Source: Chelativorans sp. Marseille-P2723 (GTDB lineage Bacteria; Pseudomonadota; Alphaproteobacteria; Rhizobiales; Rhizobiaceae). Taken from it: a DNA stretch of 64,000 bases. A program made the position numbers and the translations under genes. Below are positions 27,215-36,846 of this stretch, in pieces. Within the stretch, counting starts at the first letter, position 1, and the number at the start of each line of letters is the position of its first letter. The notes under the pieces are model-generated. The model was not told the origin of the DNA. It made no database searches and saw nothing but the letters and a program-made list of their open reading frames with translations. The DNA lies in contig NZ_CADDWI010000013.1 of assembly GCF_902809845.1 (NCBI RefSeq), positions 1,238,354-1,302,353 on the forward strand, given 5' to 3'.

Positions 27215-27559
27215 ATGGCCGTTCGTCCACCAATCCACCGTCCTGTCGGACGGCGCGACAAGCGTGAGCGTGACCAGGACTATGCGCGGCGACGCAATCC
27301 CGAGGCCCGCGCGCTCTACCGCTCGAAGCGCTGGCTCACTGAGCGTGCCGCCTTCCTGCACCAGCACCCGCTTTGCGTGGAATGCGAGCGTCACGATTTG
27401 ATCCGCCCGGCGGGCGTCGTCGATCATATCGATCCGCATGGCGGTGACGAGACGGTGTTCTGGGACAAGGACCGCTGGCAGGCGCTGTGCGCATCCTGCC
27501 ATGGCAAGAAGACAGCGGCTCTGGATGGTGGCTTCGGCAATACGAAACGCTGCTCATAG
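27215..27559 (+). CDS. HNH endonuclease, packaging-associated
   Basis: A 114-residue HNH nuclease. Its zinc pairs are LCVEC (C54/C57) and LCASCH (C92/C95), with the catalytic VVDHIDP (H71) between. Small HNH proteins lie beside terminases in many HK97-type phages and in capsid-forming satellites, where they help cos cleavage by the large terminase. The start at 27215 was chosen because the family begins just there. Confidence 0.85.
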   Translation: MAVRPPIHRPVGRRDKRERDQDYARRRNPEARALYRSKRWLTERAAFLHQHPLCVECERHDLIRPAGVVDHIDPHGGDETVFWDKDRWQALCASCHGKKTAALDGGFGNTKRCS

Positions 27560-27686
27560 GCCCCCGGGGAGGTCAAATCTCTGGAAGCTTCACGCAGAAG
27601 ACCGCGCGCCACCAAAAACATATGCGTGGCCAAAATGGAGCATGGGGGGTGTGTGACTAAGATGTTAATTTCATTGGATACAGAAA

Positions 27687-29060
27687 ATGGCAATCGCCGA
27701 AACTTCGCACGTCAGCGCTGGCGACCACATGCGTCAGCTTGCGGTCGAATATCGCAAGCTTGATGATCTGGTGCCCTATGCGCGCAATGCCCGCACGCAT
27801 TCAGATGCGCAGGTCGCCGAGATTGCCGGTTCGATCCGCGAGTTCGGTTTTACCAACCCGGTGCTGATTGCCGAGGATGGAACCTTGATCGCCGGCCATG
27901 GCCGGGTGCTGGCCGCCCGCAAACTCGGCATGGAAACTCTGCCAGCCATCGTGCTGTCGGGCTTGTCGGAAACACAGCGCCGGGCACTGGTGCTTGCCGA
28001 CAATCGCATCGCCATGAATGCCGGTTGGGACGAGGACCTGCTGGCGCTTGAACTTTCCGACCTGCAGGAGGCAGGCTTTGATCTTGGCCTCACCGGCTTT
28101 GACGATGACGAATTGCAGGATTTGCTTTACGGCAATCGCGATGAACAGGACGGGCTGCTTGAAGATGATGCCATTCCGGAGGTCCCAACGACGCCTGTTT
28201 CCCGGCGCGGTGATCTTTGGTTGCTGGGTGACCATCGTCTTCTCTGCGGTGACAGCACGGATCCAGATGATGTGACGCGCTTGATGAATGGCGAGCGGGC
28301 CGCATTATTCGCCACCGACCCGCCCTATCTCGTCGATTATGATGGCACCAACCATCCGACGAAAAAGAACGCCTCCAAACGAGCGAAGAAAATCGCCAAC
28401 AAGGATTGGTCGGAAGATTATATCGAACAGCCGCACTGGGATGATTCCAGCCAAGGCCCGGAGTTTTATGAAGCCTTCTGCCAGGTGGCAATTGATCATG
28501 CCATCGACGAGAACGTCGCCTGGTATTGCTGGCATGCTTCGCGTCGCCAGCGCATGCTGGAAAATGTCTGGGACAAGTTTGATGTTCTGCATCACCAGCA
28601 GATCATCTGGGCCAAATCTCGCCCGGTGCTGACACGTTCGGTGATGCTATGGGCGCATGAGCCCTGCATGTTCGGCTGGATGCGTGGCAAGAAGCCAAGG
28701 ATCAACCGCGAGGGATTTGAAAGCTGGCCGACGACAGTGTGGAATATTCCGTCGTCCGAGATCGAAACCCGTGATCATCCGACATCGAAGCCGGTGCGCG
28801 TGTTTACGCTGCCGATGCAGCTGCACACAAGGACCGGCGATATCTGCTACGAGCCGTTCTCTGGCTCGGGCTCGCAGGTAATCGCCGGCGAAAAGACTGG
28901 CAGGAAGGTTTATGGCCTCGAACTGTCAGAGGCCTTCTGCGACGTCGTCGTAAAACGCTGGCAGGAATATACGGGCAAGCAGGCGGCGCTCGAAGGCGAT
29001 GGCCGCAGCTTTGACGCGATAGCGGCCGAGCGTGTGCCGGAACAGGTTGATGCGGCATGA
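27687..29060 (+). CDS. DNA methyltransferase with ParB-like N-terminal domain
   Basis: A 457-residue protein. The N-terminal ParB/sulfiredoxin-like domain (VPYARNARTHS, then IAGHGRVLAARKLG) is followed by a beta-type DNA methyltransferase with DPPYLVDYDG, and FSGSGSQV near the C-terminus as motif I. Such fusions are frequent in alphaproteobacterial phages, where they methylate phage DNA and probably protect it from host restriction. It has no partner nuclease. Its stop overlaps the next start (ATGA). Confidence 0.87.
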   Translation: MAIAETSHVSAGDHMRQLAVEYRKLDDLVPYARNARTHSDAQVAEIAGSIREFGFTNPVLIAEDGTLIAGHGRVLAARKLGMETLPAIVLSGLSETQRRALVLADNRIAMNAGWDEDLLALELSDLQEAGFDLGLTGFDDDELQDLLYGNRDEQDGLLEDDAIPEVPTTPVSRRGDLWLLGDHRLLCGDSTDPDDVTRLMNGERAALFATDPPYLVDYDGTNHPTKKNASKRAKKIANKDWSEDYIEQPHWDDSSQGPEFYEAFCQVAIDHAIDENVAWYCWHASRRQRMLENVWDKFDVLHHQQIIWAKSRPVLTRSVMLWAHEPCMFGWMRGKKPRINREGFESWPTTVWNIPSSEIETRDHPTSKPVRVFTLPMQLHTRTGDICYEPFSGSGSQVIAGEKTGRKVYGLELSEAFCDVVVKRWQEYTGKQAALEGDGRSFDAIAAERVPEQVDAA

Positions 29061-29287
29061 AGCAGTCACGCGCCATGTCGCTGGTGGAGTCGCTCACCAA
29101 TGTTGCAGTCGGTTATGGCATCGCGGTCATCACCCAGATTGTGGTGTTTCCGCTGTTCGGGCTGACGACGACGCTTTCCGAAAACATGGCGATGGGCGCC
29201 ATCTTCACCGTGGTGTCGATCGCACGCTCATACATGCTGCGTCGCTTATTCGAAGCCGTGCGCTTGCAGCACTCGACGACCGGATGA
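29057..29287 (+). CDS. Small membrane protein, DUF7220-like
   Basis: A 76-residue protein starting MKQSRAMSLVESLTNVAVGYGI. It has two hydrophobic helices (AVITQIVVFPLFGL and MAMGAIFTVVSIARSYM). It resembles small phage membrane proteins listed as DUF7220 (from memory). It is translationally coupled to the methyltransferase. The function is unknown. Confidence 0.65.
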   Translation: MKQSRAMSLVESLTNVAVGYGIAVITQIVVFPLFGLTTTLSENMAMGAIFTVVSIARSYMLRRLFEAVRLQHSTTG

Positions 29288-29357
29288 AAAGTTCAACGTG
29301 CAGCGTTCAATCTGCACAACCTTGTTATTCTGAGAAACAGTCGGCACAATCCTGGCC

Positions 29358-29750
29358 ATGAGCTCGACGACGATCTTTCTTGGCAAGCTGCTTGGCCTTT
29401 ATTTCATCGCCGTTTCACTGGGCATGCTTGTTAGCAGGGAACGGACCTTGCTGGCCCTCGATGAGATGGCGCGCAACGGGCCGTGGATGTTGTTTTCTGG
29501 CATGGTCGCGACAGCCGTCGGACTTTCGATCATTTTGGGGCATGGTGTCTGGTCAGGCGGCGCATTGGCTGTTGCCATCAATCTGGCTGGTTGGGGTGCT
29601 CTCATCAAGGGAATAGCGTTGCTGGCCATTCCGCATCAAAGGATGGCCGACGCATATCAGGCCATGGGCCTGGTGCGGTTTTTCTATGGGTGGATGGTCA
29701 TCATCCTGGCTTTGGGGCTGTGGATGACGCTGCTGTCCTTTTCAGCCTGA
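29358..29750 (+). CDS. Four-helix membrane protein, unknown
   Basis: A 130-residue protein with four predicted membrane segments (LGKLLGLYFIAVSLGML, MLFSGMVATAVGLSIIL, GALAVAINLAGWGALI and FFYGWMVIILALGLWM). There is no signal peptide cleavage site. I recognise no phage family; such proteins are common in bacteria as small inner-membrane proteins. Its position just before the terminase genes suggests a moron-type gene. Confidence 0.6.
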   Translation: MSSTTIFLGKLLGLYFIAVSLGMLVSRERTLLALDEMARNGPWMLFSGMVATAVGLSIILGHGVWSGGALAVAINLAGWGALIKGIALLAIPHQRMADAYQAMGLVRFFYGWMVIILALGLWMTLLSFSA

Positions 29751-29843
29751 AAGCAACCGCTGACACCATCGGCATAAAATATACTGGACCCGAGCACAGC
29801 GCATCCGTGCTCGAGCCATCACACTTGAACCTGGAGTTTTGAC

Positions 29844-30314
29844 ATGGCCGGCCGCAAGCCGCTGCCGACACATCTGAAACTGGTCAAAGGCACCGCCCGT
29901 CCGCACCGCATGAACAAGGCCGAGCCAAAGCCAGTGGTGGCAGTGCCCACGCTGCCGGATCATCTTGATGAGGAGGCAAGCGCCAAGTTCAAGGAGATGG
30001 CCGAGATGCTGGCCCGCCATGGCGTCATGACCGAGCTCGATTCTGGCGCGCTGGCCCGTTATGTCGTCATCTGGCGGCGCTGGATTGAAGCGGAACAGGA
30101 AGTCAAACGCCGCGGGCACGTGGTGAAGACGTCCAACGACAACATCATCCAGAACCCGTTTCTGGCGGTGGCCAACAAATGTCTCGCCCAGATGCACCAG
30201 ATCGAAAGCGAGTTTGGTCTGACGCCATCGAGCCGTTCGCGCATCCGCATGGCAGAGCCAGCCGAGACCACCGATCCATTCGAGGACTTTTTAACCCGTG
30301 GCCGAAAAGCGTAA
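29844..30314 (+). CDS. Phage terminase small subunit, P27 family
   Basis: A 156-residue P27-type TerS. It begins AGRKPLPTHLKLVKGTARPHR and has the helical core with LDEEASAKFKEMAEML and a C-terminal SSRSRIR block. TerS recognises the packaging site and brings in the large subunit. A ggag site stands before the ATG. Its 3' end overlaps terL by 17 bases. Confidence 0.9.
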   Translation: MAGRKPLPTHLKLVKGTARPHRMNKAEPKPVVAVPTLPDHLDEEASAKFKEMAEMLARHGVMTELDSGALARYVVIWRRWIEAEQEVKRRGHVVKTSNDNIIQNPFLAVANKCLAQMHQIESEFGLTPSSRSRIRMAEPAETTDPFEDFLTRGRKA

Positions 30315-32091
30315 GCCAGGAACACCGCGCGGCAGGACGAAATCCGCATGCCCGGTCACCGCATATGCAAACGCCGTCGTCAGCGGCAAGATCGTCGCTG
30401 GCCGTCTCGTTCGGCTGGCCTGCGACCGGCATCTCGCCGACCTCAAGCTCGGCGGCAAGCGTGGCCTCGTCTGGGATGTTGATGCCGCGCGTCATGCGAT
30501 CGACTTCTTTGGCCATCTGCGCCATTCCACTGGCGAATGGGCCGGTGAACCGTTCGTGCTGCAGGACTGGCAGCAGTTCGTCGTTGGCTCGCTTTATGGC
30601 TGGAAGCGCAAGACCCGTTCGGGCCAACATTACCTGCGCCGTTTTCGTACGGCCTATGTCGAGGTGGCGCGCAAGAACGGTAAATCGGTGCTGCTGGCAG
30701 GGACCGCACTTTATGCCCTGATCGCCGATGGTGAACCGGGAGCGCATGTCTATTCGGCTGCCACTACTCGGGATCAGGCGCGGATCGTCTTTGGCGAGGC
30801 CGAACGCATGGTGGCGGCAAGTGCGGCGCTGCAAGCAAGGATTACCAGGACCGTGAACAATCTCGCCGTGCTGCCGACCTCGTCCTGGTTCCGGCCACTG
30901 TCAGCCGATGCCACCAAGATGGACGGATTGAACATTCACTTTGCCGCGGTCGATGAAGTCCATGAACATCCAGGCCCTGAGATCATCCAGAAGCTGAACA
31001 CCGCCACCGGAGCACGGCGCCAGCCATTGATCTTTGAGATCACCACCGCAGGCTATGATCGCCATTCCGTCTGCCGCCAGCATCACGAATTCTCGGTCAA
31101 GGCACTGGAAGGCACGCTGCCGACGGACTCATCCGACAGCTGGTTTGCCTATATCGCCACCATTGATGATGGCGATGACTGGACCGATCCTGCGGTCTGG
31201 GTGAAGGCGAACCCGAGCCTTGGCGTCACCGTCAAGGTGGATGATCTGAAACGCCAGATCGATGAGGCGAAGGAAATGCCGGCGCAGCAGAACGCCATCC
31301 GGCGATTGCGGCTGAACGAATGGACCGAGCAGGTCACGCGCTGGCTCGATATGGCAGTGTGGGAGGAAGGAGGCCTGCCAGCCTCAACCGACTGGCGCAT
31401 CGTCAAGCACGAGCTGGAGGAGCTCGAACAAAAACTGCTTGGGCGTGAATGTTTTGGTGGGCTAGACCTTGCCCGCGTCAACGACCTCTCGGCCTTCGTG
31501 CTGGTGTTTCCGCCGACACTCGATGATGAACTCGAGGCGCTTGCCAACAAATGGATCGTCACCTGCCGCTTCTTTATCCCCGAGGACGACATATTACGCC
31601 GCGTGCGCCGTGACCGCGTGCCCTATGATGTCTGGCGCGATCAGGGATTTTTAACAGCTACCCCCGGCAACGCTACCGACTTTGCCTTCGTGGAAAAAGA
31701 AATCCTGGATCTTGCCTCCCGCTATGACCTGCGCGAGCTTTCCTATGATCGCACCTTTGCCGGCGAGATTGTCCAGCATCTGCAGGATGAAGGCTTGAAC
31801 CTCGTCCAGTTTGGTCAGGGGTTCCTCAGTATGGCAGCACCAACAGCAGAACTGGAGCGCCTCGCAGTATCACGCGCGCTCTGGCATGGTGGCCATCCGG
31901 TGCTGCGCTGGAATGCCTCGAACGTTGCGGTACGCCATGATCCGGCCGGCAACATCAAGCCGGACAAGGAACGATCGAAGGAACGCATCGACGGCATTGT
32001 TGCGATCTGCAACGCGCTCGGGCGCGCGCTGGTGCGTGACGTCAATGCCGGCCGCTCGGTCTATGAGAACCGCGGCATCCTGATGCTGTAG
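30298..32091 (+). CDS. Phage terminase large subunit
   Basis: A 597-residue TerL starting at GTG. The ATPase has a Walker A-like ARKNGKS at residues 124-130 and Walker B HFAAVDEVHEH (D219, E220). The C-terminal nuclease domain begins with GLDLARVNDLSAFV, whose aspartates fit the RNase H-like metal site, and a later SYDRTFA. It drives DNA translocation into the prohead and cuts concatemers. It follows terS as in HK97-type packaging blocks. Confidence 0.93.
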   Translation: MAEKRKPGTPRGRTKSACPVTAYANAVVSGKIVAGRLVRLACDRHLADLKLGGKRGLVWDVDAARHAIDFFGHLRHSTGEWAGEPFVLQDWQQFVVGSLYGWKRKTRSGQHYLRRFRTAYVEVARKNGKSVLLAGTALYALIADGEPGAHVYSAATTRDQARIVFGEAERMVAASAALQARITRTVNNLAVLPTSSWFRPLSADATKMDGLNIHFAAVDEVHEHPGPEIIQKLNTATGARRQPLIFEITTAGYDRHSVCRQHHEFSVKALEGTLPTDSSDSWFAYIATIDDGDDWTDPAVWVKANPSLGVTVKVDDLKRQIDEAKEMPAQQNAIRRLRLNEWTEQVTRWLDMAVWEEGGLPASTDWRIVKHELEELEQKLLGRECFGGLDLARVNDLSAFVLVFPPTLDDELEALANKWIVTCRFFIPEDDILRRVRRDRVPYDVWRDQGFLTATPGNATDFAFVEKEILDLASRYDLRELSYDRTFAGEIVQHLQDEGLNLVQFGQGFLSMAAPTAELERLAVSRALWHGGHPVLRWNASNVAVRHDPAGNIKPDKERSKERIDGIVAICNALGRALVRDVNAGRSVYENRGILML

Positions 32092-32118
32092 CGGCGGCTG
32101 CCTGGAAGAAGAGAACCG

Positions 32119-33429
32119 ATGGCATTCTGGTCAAACTGGTTCGCTGGCACGAAGTCGCCGGCTGCATCGCCGCGCGCCTCATTGCAGGGCGCGGGCGGCG
32201 GCCTCGTCCTTCGGACCAGTGCAGAGTTTGAGGAGGCGCTGCGCACGGGATCGCTCACGGCATCCGGAACGCGCGTTACTCCCGATACCGCGATGCGGGT
32301 GGCCGCCGTCTATGCCTCGATCCGCATCATTGCCGGTGCCGTTGCCACCTTGCCGTTGCACATCAAGCGCCGGGTCGATGCGCGCACCCGCGAAGATGCG
32401 TCCGATACACCGATCTGGACGGTTCTGCGGAGAAAGCCGAACCGCTGGCAGACACCCTCGCAGTTCCGCCGCATGCTGCAGGCGCATCTGCTCTTGCGCG
32501 GCAATGCCTATGCAATGATCGTGCGCTCGCGTGGCAATGTACAGGAACTGATCCCGCTGCATCCCGATCGGATCGAGGTCAAGCAACACGACGATCTGGC
32601 GCTGGAATATCTTTATACGCGCCAGGACGGCCGCAGGATCCAGTTGGCACAGGCAGAGATGTTCCATCTCGTCGGGCTGACGCTGGATGGTGTCCATGGT
32701 GTCTCGCCAATCACCTATGCGCGCGAGACGATTGGCCTGTCGCTCGCCATGGAAGATCATGGCGCGGCGACCTTCCGCAATGGCGCCCGCGTCAGCGGTG
32801 TCCTGAAGCACCCGAACAAACTCGGGCCGGAAGCGATCGCCAATCTGAAGGCGGGTCTGGAAGAGTTCCGCTCCGGCGGCGAGCAGGAAGGCAAGAACCT
32901 GATCCTTGAAGAAGGCATGGACTATGCCCGCATCGCCATGACGGCCGAGGATGCGCAGTGGATCGAGAGTCGAAAATTCTCGCGCTCCGACATCGCCATG
33001 TTCTTTGGCGTGCCGCCGCACATGATTGGTGACACGGAAAAGAGCACGTCATGGGGCACCGGCATCGAGCAGCAGTCGATCGGCTTTGTCGCCTATACGC
33101 TCGAAGACCATCTGACCATGTGGGAAGAGGCCATCAACCGCGACCTGATTGGTGCGGATGACAAGCTTTATGCCCGCTTCAACCGGGCGGCCCTCGTCAA
33201 GGGCGATATCAAGGCCCGCTGGGAGGCCTACGTCAAAGGCCTGCAATGGGGCGTGTGGAGCCCGAACGAAATCCGCGCCCTTGAAGATGAAAACCCACGC
33301 GACGGCGGTGACGTTTTCTATCCGCCGCCCAACACGGCCGGTGTGCCAGCAGATGGCATGAGCCGTGAAAATACCCACGCCAGTGATGGCGACGCCAACG
33401 AACCTGATAGTGAGGATCGAACCCGATGA
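32119..33429 (+). CDS. HK97-type phage portal protein
   Basis: A 436-residue portal protein. Family blocks are TPDTAMRVAAVYASIRIIAG, LLLRGNAYA, the MFHLVGLTLDG region and FSRSDIAMFFGVPPHMIGD. The C-terminus is polar and acidic. The portal forms the dodecameric ring for DNA entry and for tail or adaptor attachment. Its stop overlaps the next small gene (ATGA). Confidence 0.93.
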   Translation: MAFWSNWFAGTKSPAASPRASLQGAGGGLVLRTSAEFEEALRTGSLTASGTRVTPDTAMRVAAVYASIRIIAGAVATLPLHIKRRVDARTREDASDTPIWTVLRRKPNRWQTPSQFRRMLQAHLLLRGNAYAMIVRSRGNVQELIPLHPDRIEVKQHDDLALEYLYTRQDGRRIQLAQAEMFHLVGLTLDGVHGVSPITYARETIGLSLAMEDHGAATFRNGARVSGVLKHPNKLGPEAIANLKAGLEEFRSGGEQEGKNLILEEGMDYARIAMTAEDAQWIESRKFSRSDIAMFFGVPPHMIGDTEKSTSWGTGIEQQSIGFVAYTLEDHLTMWEEAINRDLIGADDKLYARFNRAALVKGDIKARWEAYVKGLQWGVWSPNEIRALEDENPRDGGDVFYPPPNTAGVPADGMSRENTHASDGDANEPDSEDRTR

Positions 33430-33581
33430 GTCTTTTGAACACGCTGAAGCTGACATCAGCCATGATCACCATTGCGGTGGTGGCCCTTGCCCTTGTCAGC
33501 CCCGCCTTTGACTTCGGCATTTTCATGAGCGGCTTTGTCCTTGGCTGGTTCCTGCTGCTTCTGATGGAGAGCAAGCCATGA
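33426..33581 (+). CDS. Tiny membrane protein between portal and protease
   Basis: A 51-residue frame (MSLLNTLKLTSAMITIAV and onward) with two short hydrophobic segments, ending LLLLMESKP. Its ATG overlaps the portal stop and its stop overlaps the protease ATG, both as ATGA. That tight double coupling argues that it is a real gene. The function is unknown; a holin-like or membrane-anchoring role is possible. Confidence 0.6.
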   Translation: MSLLNTLKLTSAMITIAVVALALVSPAFDFGIFMSGFVLGWFLLLLMESKP

Positions 33582-34423
33582 GCCTGCGCAGCCTGCCCGA
33601 GGCGCGCACGCTCAAGCGCCCGCAAAACTATCAATGGGATGCACCGAGTGATGTGCTGGCCAAATGGGCGCAAATGCCGGTTGCCACCATAAAGGACAGC
33701 GACACCACCATCTCCATCCTCGACGTCATTGGTGAGTATTATTGGTCAGGCACCGGCGTCACGGCAAACCGCATCTCGGCGGCGCTGCGTTCAATCGGTG
33801 AGCAGAACATTACCGTCCGGATCAACTCGCCGGGTGGCGACATGTTCGAGGGGATTGCGATCTATAATCTCCTGCGGACCCATCCTGCAAAAGTCACTGT
33901 CGAGGTTCTGGGCTGGGCGGCATCTGCTGCCTCGATCATTGCCATGGCCGGCGACGAAATCCGCATGCGGCTTGGCTCCTTCATGATGGTCCACAATGCT
34001 TGGGGGCTGGTGATCGGCAATCGCCACGACATGCGCGAGGCCGCCACCCTGTTCGAGCAGTTCGATGCGGCGCTCGCCGACATTTACGAAGCACGCACCG
34101 GCATGAAACGTGCCGATATCGAGCAGCTGATGGATGCAGAGACCTTCATGACAGCGGCCCAGGCTGTCGAATACGGCTTTGCCGATGTCGTCGACCATAC
34201 CGAAATCCACCCAGAGACCAATGCGTCCGCGCAGGTCCGCCCCGAAGTCCACGCCAAGCGCCGCATCGATGCGGCGTTGGCGCAACAGGGCATCTCGCGC
34301 ACGGAGCGGCGCAAGATGTTTTGCCAGATTGCCGGCACGCACGACGCTGCCGACACCGCCACGCACGACGCTGGCTTCCATACAGTCGCCATCCAGCGGC
34401 TGATCGACACCATCAGATCATAG
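33578..34423 (+). CDS. ClpP-type head maturation protease
   Basis: A 281-residue S14-type prohead protease. RINSPGGDMFEG precedes the catalytic serine in GWAASAAS (S116), and the histidine is in FMMVHNAWG (H139). A C-terminal linker of about 80 residues follows the protease fold. It processes the capsid scaffold during head assembly, between portal and capsid genes in the usual order. Confidence 0.92.
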   Translation: MSLRSLPEARTLKRPQNYQWDAPSDVLAKWAQMPVATIKDSDTTISILDVIGEYYWSGTGVTANRISAALRSIGEQNITVRINSPGGDMFEGIAIYNLLRTHPAKVTVEVLGWAASAASIIAMAGDEIRMRLGSFMMVHNAWGLVIGNRHDMREAATLFEQFDAALADIYEARTGMKRADIEQLMDAETFMTAAQAVEYGFADVVDHTEIHPETNASAQVRPEVHAKRRIDAALAQQGISRTERRKMFCQIAGTHDAADTATHDAGFHTVAIQRLIDTIRS

Positions 34424-34434
34424 GAGATCCCGTC

Positions 34435-35709
34435 ATGGGTATCGAACTCACCCCGCGTGCGCGCGGGATCCTCGCCGTTCGCGCTGATTCCGGCAGCACC
34501 ACAAAGATCCTCGCCGAACTGCAGAAGACTTTTGAGGACTTCAAACTCGAGCGCGACAAGGAGCTGGCCGACATCAAGGCCGGCATGGCCGATGTGGTGC
34601 AGACCGAAAAGGTCGACCGCATCAATGCCGAGATCACCTCGCTGCAAAAGGCGCTCGACGAAACCAACGCCATGCTGGCAGCGGTGAAGGTCGGTGGTGT
34701 CGGCCGGACGACCGATCCGGACAAGGCCGAACACGCGCAAGCCTTCGACCGCTTCTTCCGCCGCGGCGTCGATGCCGGCCTGCGTGATCTCGAGGTCAAG
34801 GCCAAGCTGACCACCCAGTCCGACCCCGATGGCGGCTATCTGGTGCCAGAAGAAACCGAAGCCGGCATCGATCGTGTTCTCGGCACGGTGTCGACGATCC
34901 GCTCGCTGGCCCGCACCATCTCGATCTCGACCAATATCTACAAGAAGCTGGTCAATATGGGCGGCGCAACGTCCGGATGGGTCGGCGAGGAACAGGATCG
35001 TCCTGGCACGGCCACGCCGACGTTGCGTGAGATCGCCATCAATACCGGCGAGATCTACGCAATGCCCGGCGCCACGCAAACCTCGCTCGACGATGCCCGC
35101 CTCGATCTGGCGGCATGGCTGGCCGACGAGGTGTCGATCGAGTTCGCCGAGCAGGAAGGGGCAGCCTTTGCCCATGGCGATGGCATCAACAAGCCGCGCG
35201 GCATTCTCGCCTATGACACGGTGGCGAATGCTTCCCATGTGTGGGGCAAGCTCGGCTTTATTGCCTCGGGCAAAGCGGATGGCTTCCTGGCTGCGACCGC
35301 TTCGGTCAGTCCGGCCGACTGCCTGATCGATCTCTATTATGCGCTCAAGTCCGGCTACCGGAACGGGGCATCGTGGCTGATGTCGGATGCGACCATGAAC
35401 ACGGTGCGCAAGTTCAAGGATGCAGAAGGCGCTTATATCTGGGCACCGCCGTCGGGTGCTGCGGAAGTGGCCACCATCCTCGGCAAGCCGGTTCATACCG
35501 ACGACAACATGCCGGCGGCCAGCGCCAGTGAGTTCCCGATTGCCTTCGGTGACTTCGCCCGCTCCTATCTGATCGTTGACCGCATCGGCATCCGGGTGCT
35601 GCGCGATCCGTTCACCAGTAAGCCGAACGTGCTGTTCTACACGACCAAGCGCGTCGGCGGCGGCGTGGTCAACTTCGAGGCGCTCAAGCTTCTGAAGATC
35701 AGCACCTGA
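34435..35709 (+). CDS. HK97-type major capsid protein
   Basis: A 424-residue capsid protein. The first about 100 residues form a charged coiled-coil delta domain (ELQKTFEDFKLERDKELADI), expected to be removed by the protease. The HK97 fold follows with LTTQSDPDGGYLVPEE, IEFAEQEGAAFAHGDGINKPRG and the C-terminal YLIVDRIGIRVLRDPF block. The ATG at 34435 has taggagatcc upstream; the long frame from 34000 is a shadow. Confidence 0.95.
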   Translation: MGIELTPRARGILAVRADSGSTTKILAELQKTFEDFKLERDKELADIKAGMADVVQTEKVDRINAEITSLQKALDETNAMLAAVKVGGVGRTTDPDKAEHAQAFDRFFRRGVDAGLRDLEVKAKLTTQSDPDGGYLVPEETEAGIDRVLGTVSTIRSLARTISISTNIYKKLVNMGGATSGWVGEEQDRPGTATPTLREIAINTGEIYAMPGATQTSLDDARLDLAAWLADEVSIEFAEQEGAAFAHGDGINKPRGILAYDTVANASHVWGKLGFIASGKADGFLAATASVSPADCLIDLYYALKSGYRNGASWLMSDATMNTVRKFKDAEGAYIWAPPSGAAEVATILGKPVHTDDNMPAASASEFPIAFGDFARSYLIVDRIGIRVLRDPFTSKPNVLFYTTKRVGGGVVNFEALKLLKIST

Positions 35710-35803
35710 TCACCGGCGTGATCCAGCAGCGGGCGGCCATCACACGGTCGAAGGACGGTCGCCCGTCTCTTCATCATTCCCATTCATCGAAAGGACTTCT
35801 GTC

Positions 35804-36193
35804 ATGAAGGACGGTATCTCCGGCCTCGGCCTTGTCGCGTCGCTCGCTCCCGCCGTGGTCACCGCCACCACCAAGGGCAGCCATGCCGATCTGCAAGGCT
35901 TCAATTCCGCAACCCTGATCATCAATACCGGCGCGATTGCTGGCGACGGCCTTTTCGTCATCGCCATCCAGGAAAGCGACACCACCACGGATGGCGACTT
36001 TGCCGATGTGGACGCCACTGACCTGCTTGGAACCCTGCCAGCGGCACTCGATGCCGACACGGTCTATGCCCAAGGCTACAAGGGCAACAAGCGTTTCATC
36101 CGCGCGGTTATCACCAAGACCTCCGGCACATCGATCGCTGCCAGCGCGGTCTTTGCGCTTGGTCATCCTCACGATGCGCCCGTCACCAGATAG
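35804..36193 (+). CDS. Phage structural protein, probable head decoration
   Basis: A 129-residue beta-rich protein (LQGFNSATLIINTGAI, then FIRAVITKTSGTSIAASAVF). It has no named domain that I recognise. Its place directly after the capsid gene and before the connector fits a head decoration or stabilising protein. A ribosome binding site (gaaagga) precedes the ATG. Confidence 0.65.
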   Translation: MKDGISGLGLVASLAPAVVTATTKGSHADLQGFNSATLIINTGAIAGDGLFVIAIQESDTTTDGDFADVDATDLLGTLPAALDADTVYAQGYKGNKRFIRAVITKTSGTSIAASAVFALGHPHDAPVTR

Positions 36194-36246
36194 TCATGGG
36201 TACCAGAAGGGATAGCTGATTGGCTGTCCCTTCGATGGAGAATGAT

Positions 36247-36846
36247 ATGCACCGTCCCGTCCTGATCACGCCGCCAGCGATCCAGCCCATCACATTGGCC
36301 GAAGCCAAGCTGCATCTACGTGTCGATCACAACGATGAGGATGCGCTGATCGAAAGCCTGATCAGGGCGGCAACGGAATACCTTGATGGCTGGACCGGCA
36401 TTTTGGGCCGCTGCCTCGTTGAACAGGTCTGGCGCCAGGATCATGATCGCTTCGCGCGCCAAATGATCATTCCGCTCGGGCCGGTGATTGCCGTGCAATC
36501 GCTCACATGGCGCGATCCAGCCGGTCAGCTCAGTACCATACCATCTGGGAGCTATGACCTGCGCATCGATGAAGCGGGCAACGCCGTCATCCGCTTTGAT
36601 GCAGATTACGCGTTCCCGACCAATCTGCATGAAAGCCGCGCCGTCGGCATCACATTCAAGGCCGGGTACGAGACCAAGCCGGGACCACCCTCGACCAGCA
36701 CGGTTCCGGACCCGCTCAAAGTCGCCATCCTGCTTCTGGTTGGCCACTGGTATCAAAACCGCGAGGCCGTCAGTACAACGGGCATGGCTTCCTTGCCCTT
36801 TGCCGTGGAAGCGCTGATTGCGCCCTATCGCAGGATGCAGTTGTAA
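36247..36846 (+). CDS. Head-tail connector protein (gp6-like)
   Basis: A 199-residue protein with the gp6-like connector signature near the N-terminus (ITLAEAKLHLRVDHNDEDALIE and AATEYLDGWTG) and the C-terminal VAILLLVGHWYQNREA helix. It forms the ring below the portal. The ATG at 36247 lies 7 bases after ggag. Its stop overlaps the next ATG by one base. Confidence 0.88.
   Translation: MHRPVLITPPAIQPITLAEAKLHLRVDHNDEDALIESLIRAATEYLDGWTGILGRCLVEQVWRQDHDRFARQMIIPLGPVIAVQSLTWRDPAGQLSTIPSGSYDLRIDEAGNAVIRFDADYAFPTNLHESRAVGITFKAGYETKPGPPSTSTVPDPLKVAILLLVGHWYQNREAVSTTGMASLPFAVEALIAPYRRMQL

Noticed and set aside
34000..34434. A longer start for the major capsid frame, giving a 569-residue protein
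   Set aside because: This part is the protease gene read in another frame, is arginine-rich, and the ATG at 34435 has a good ribosome binding site.
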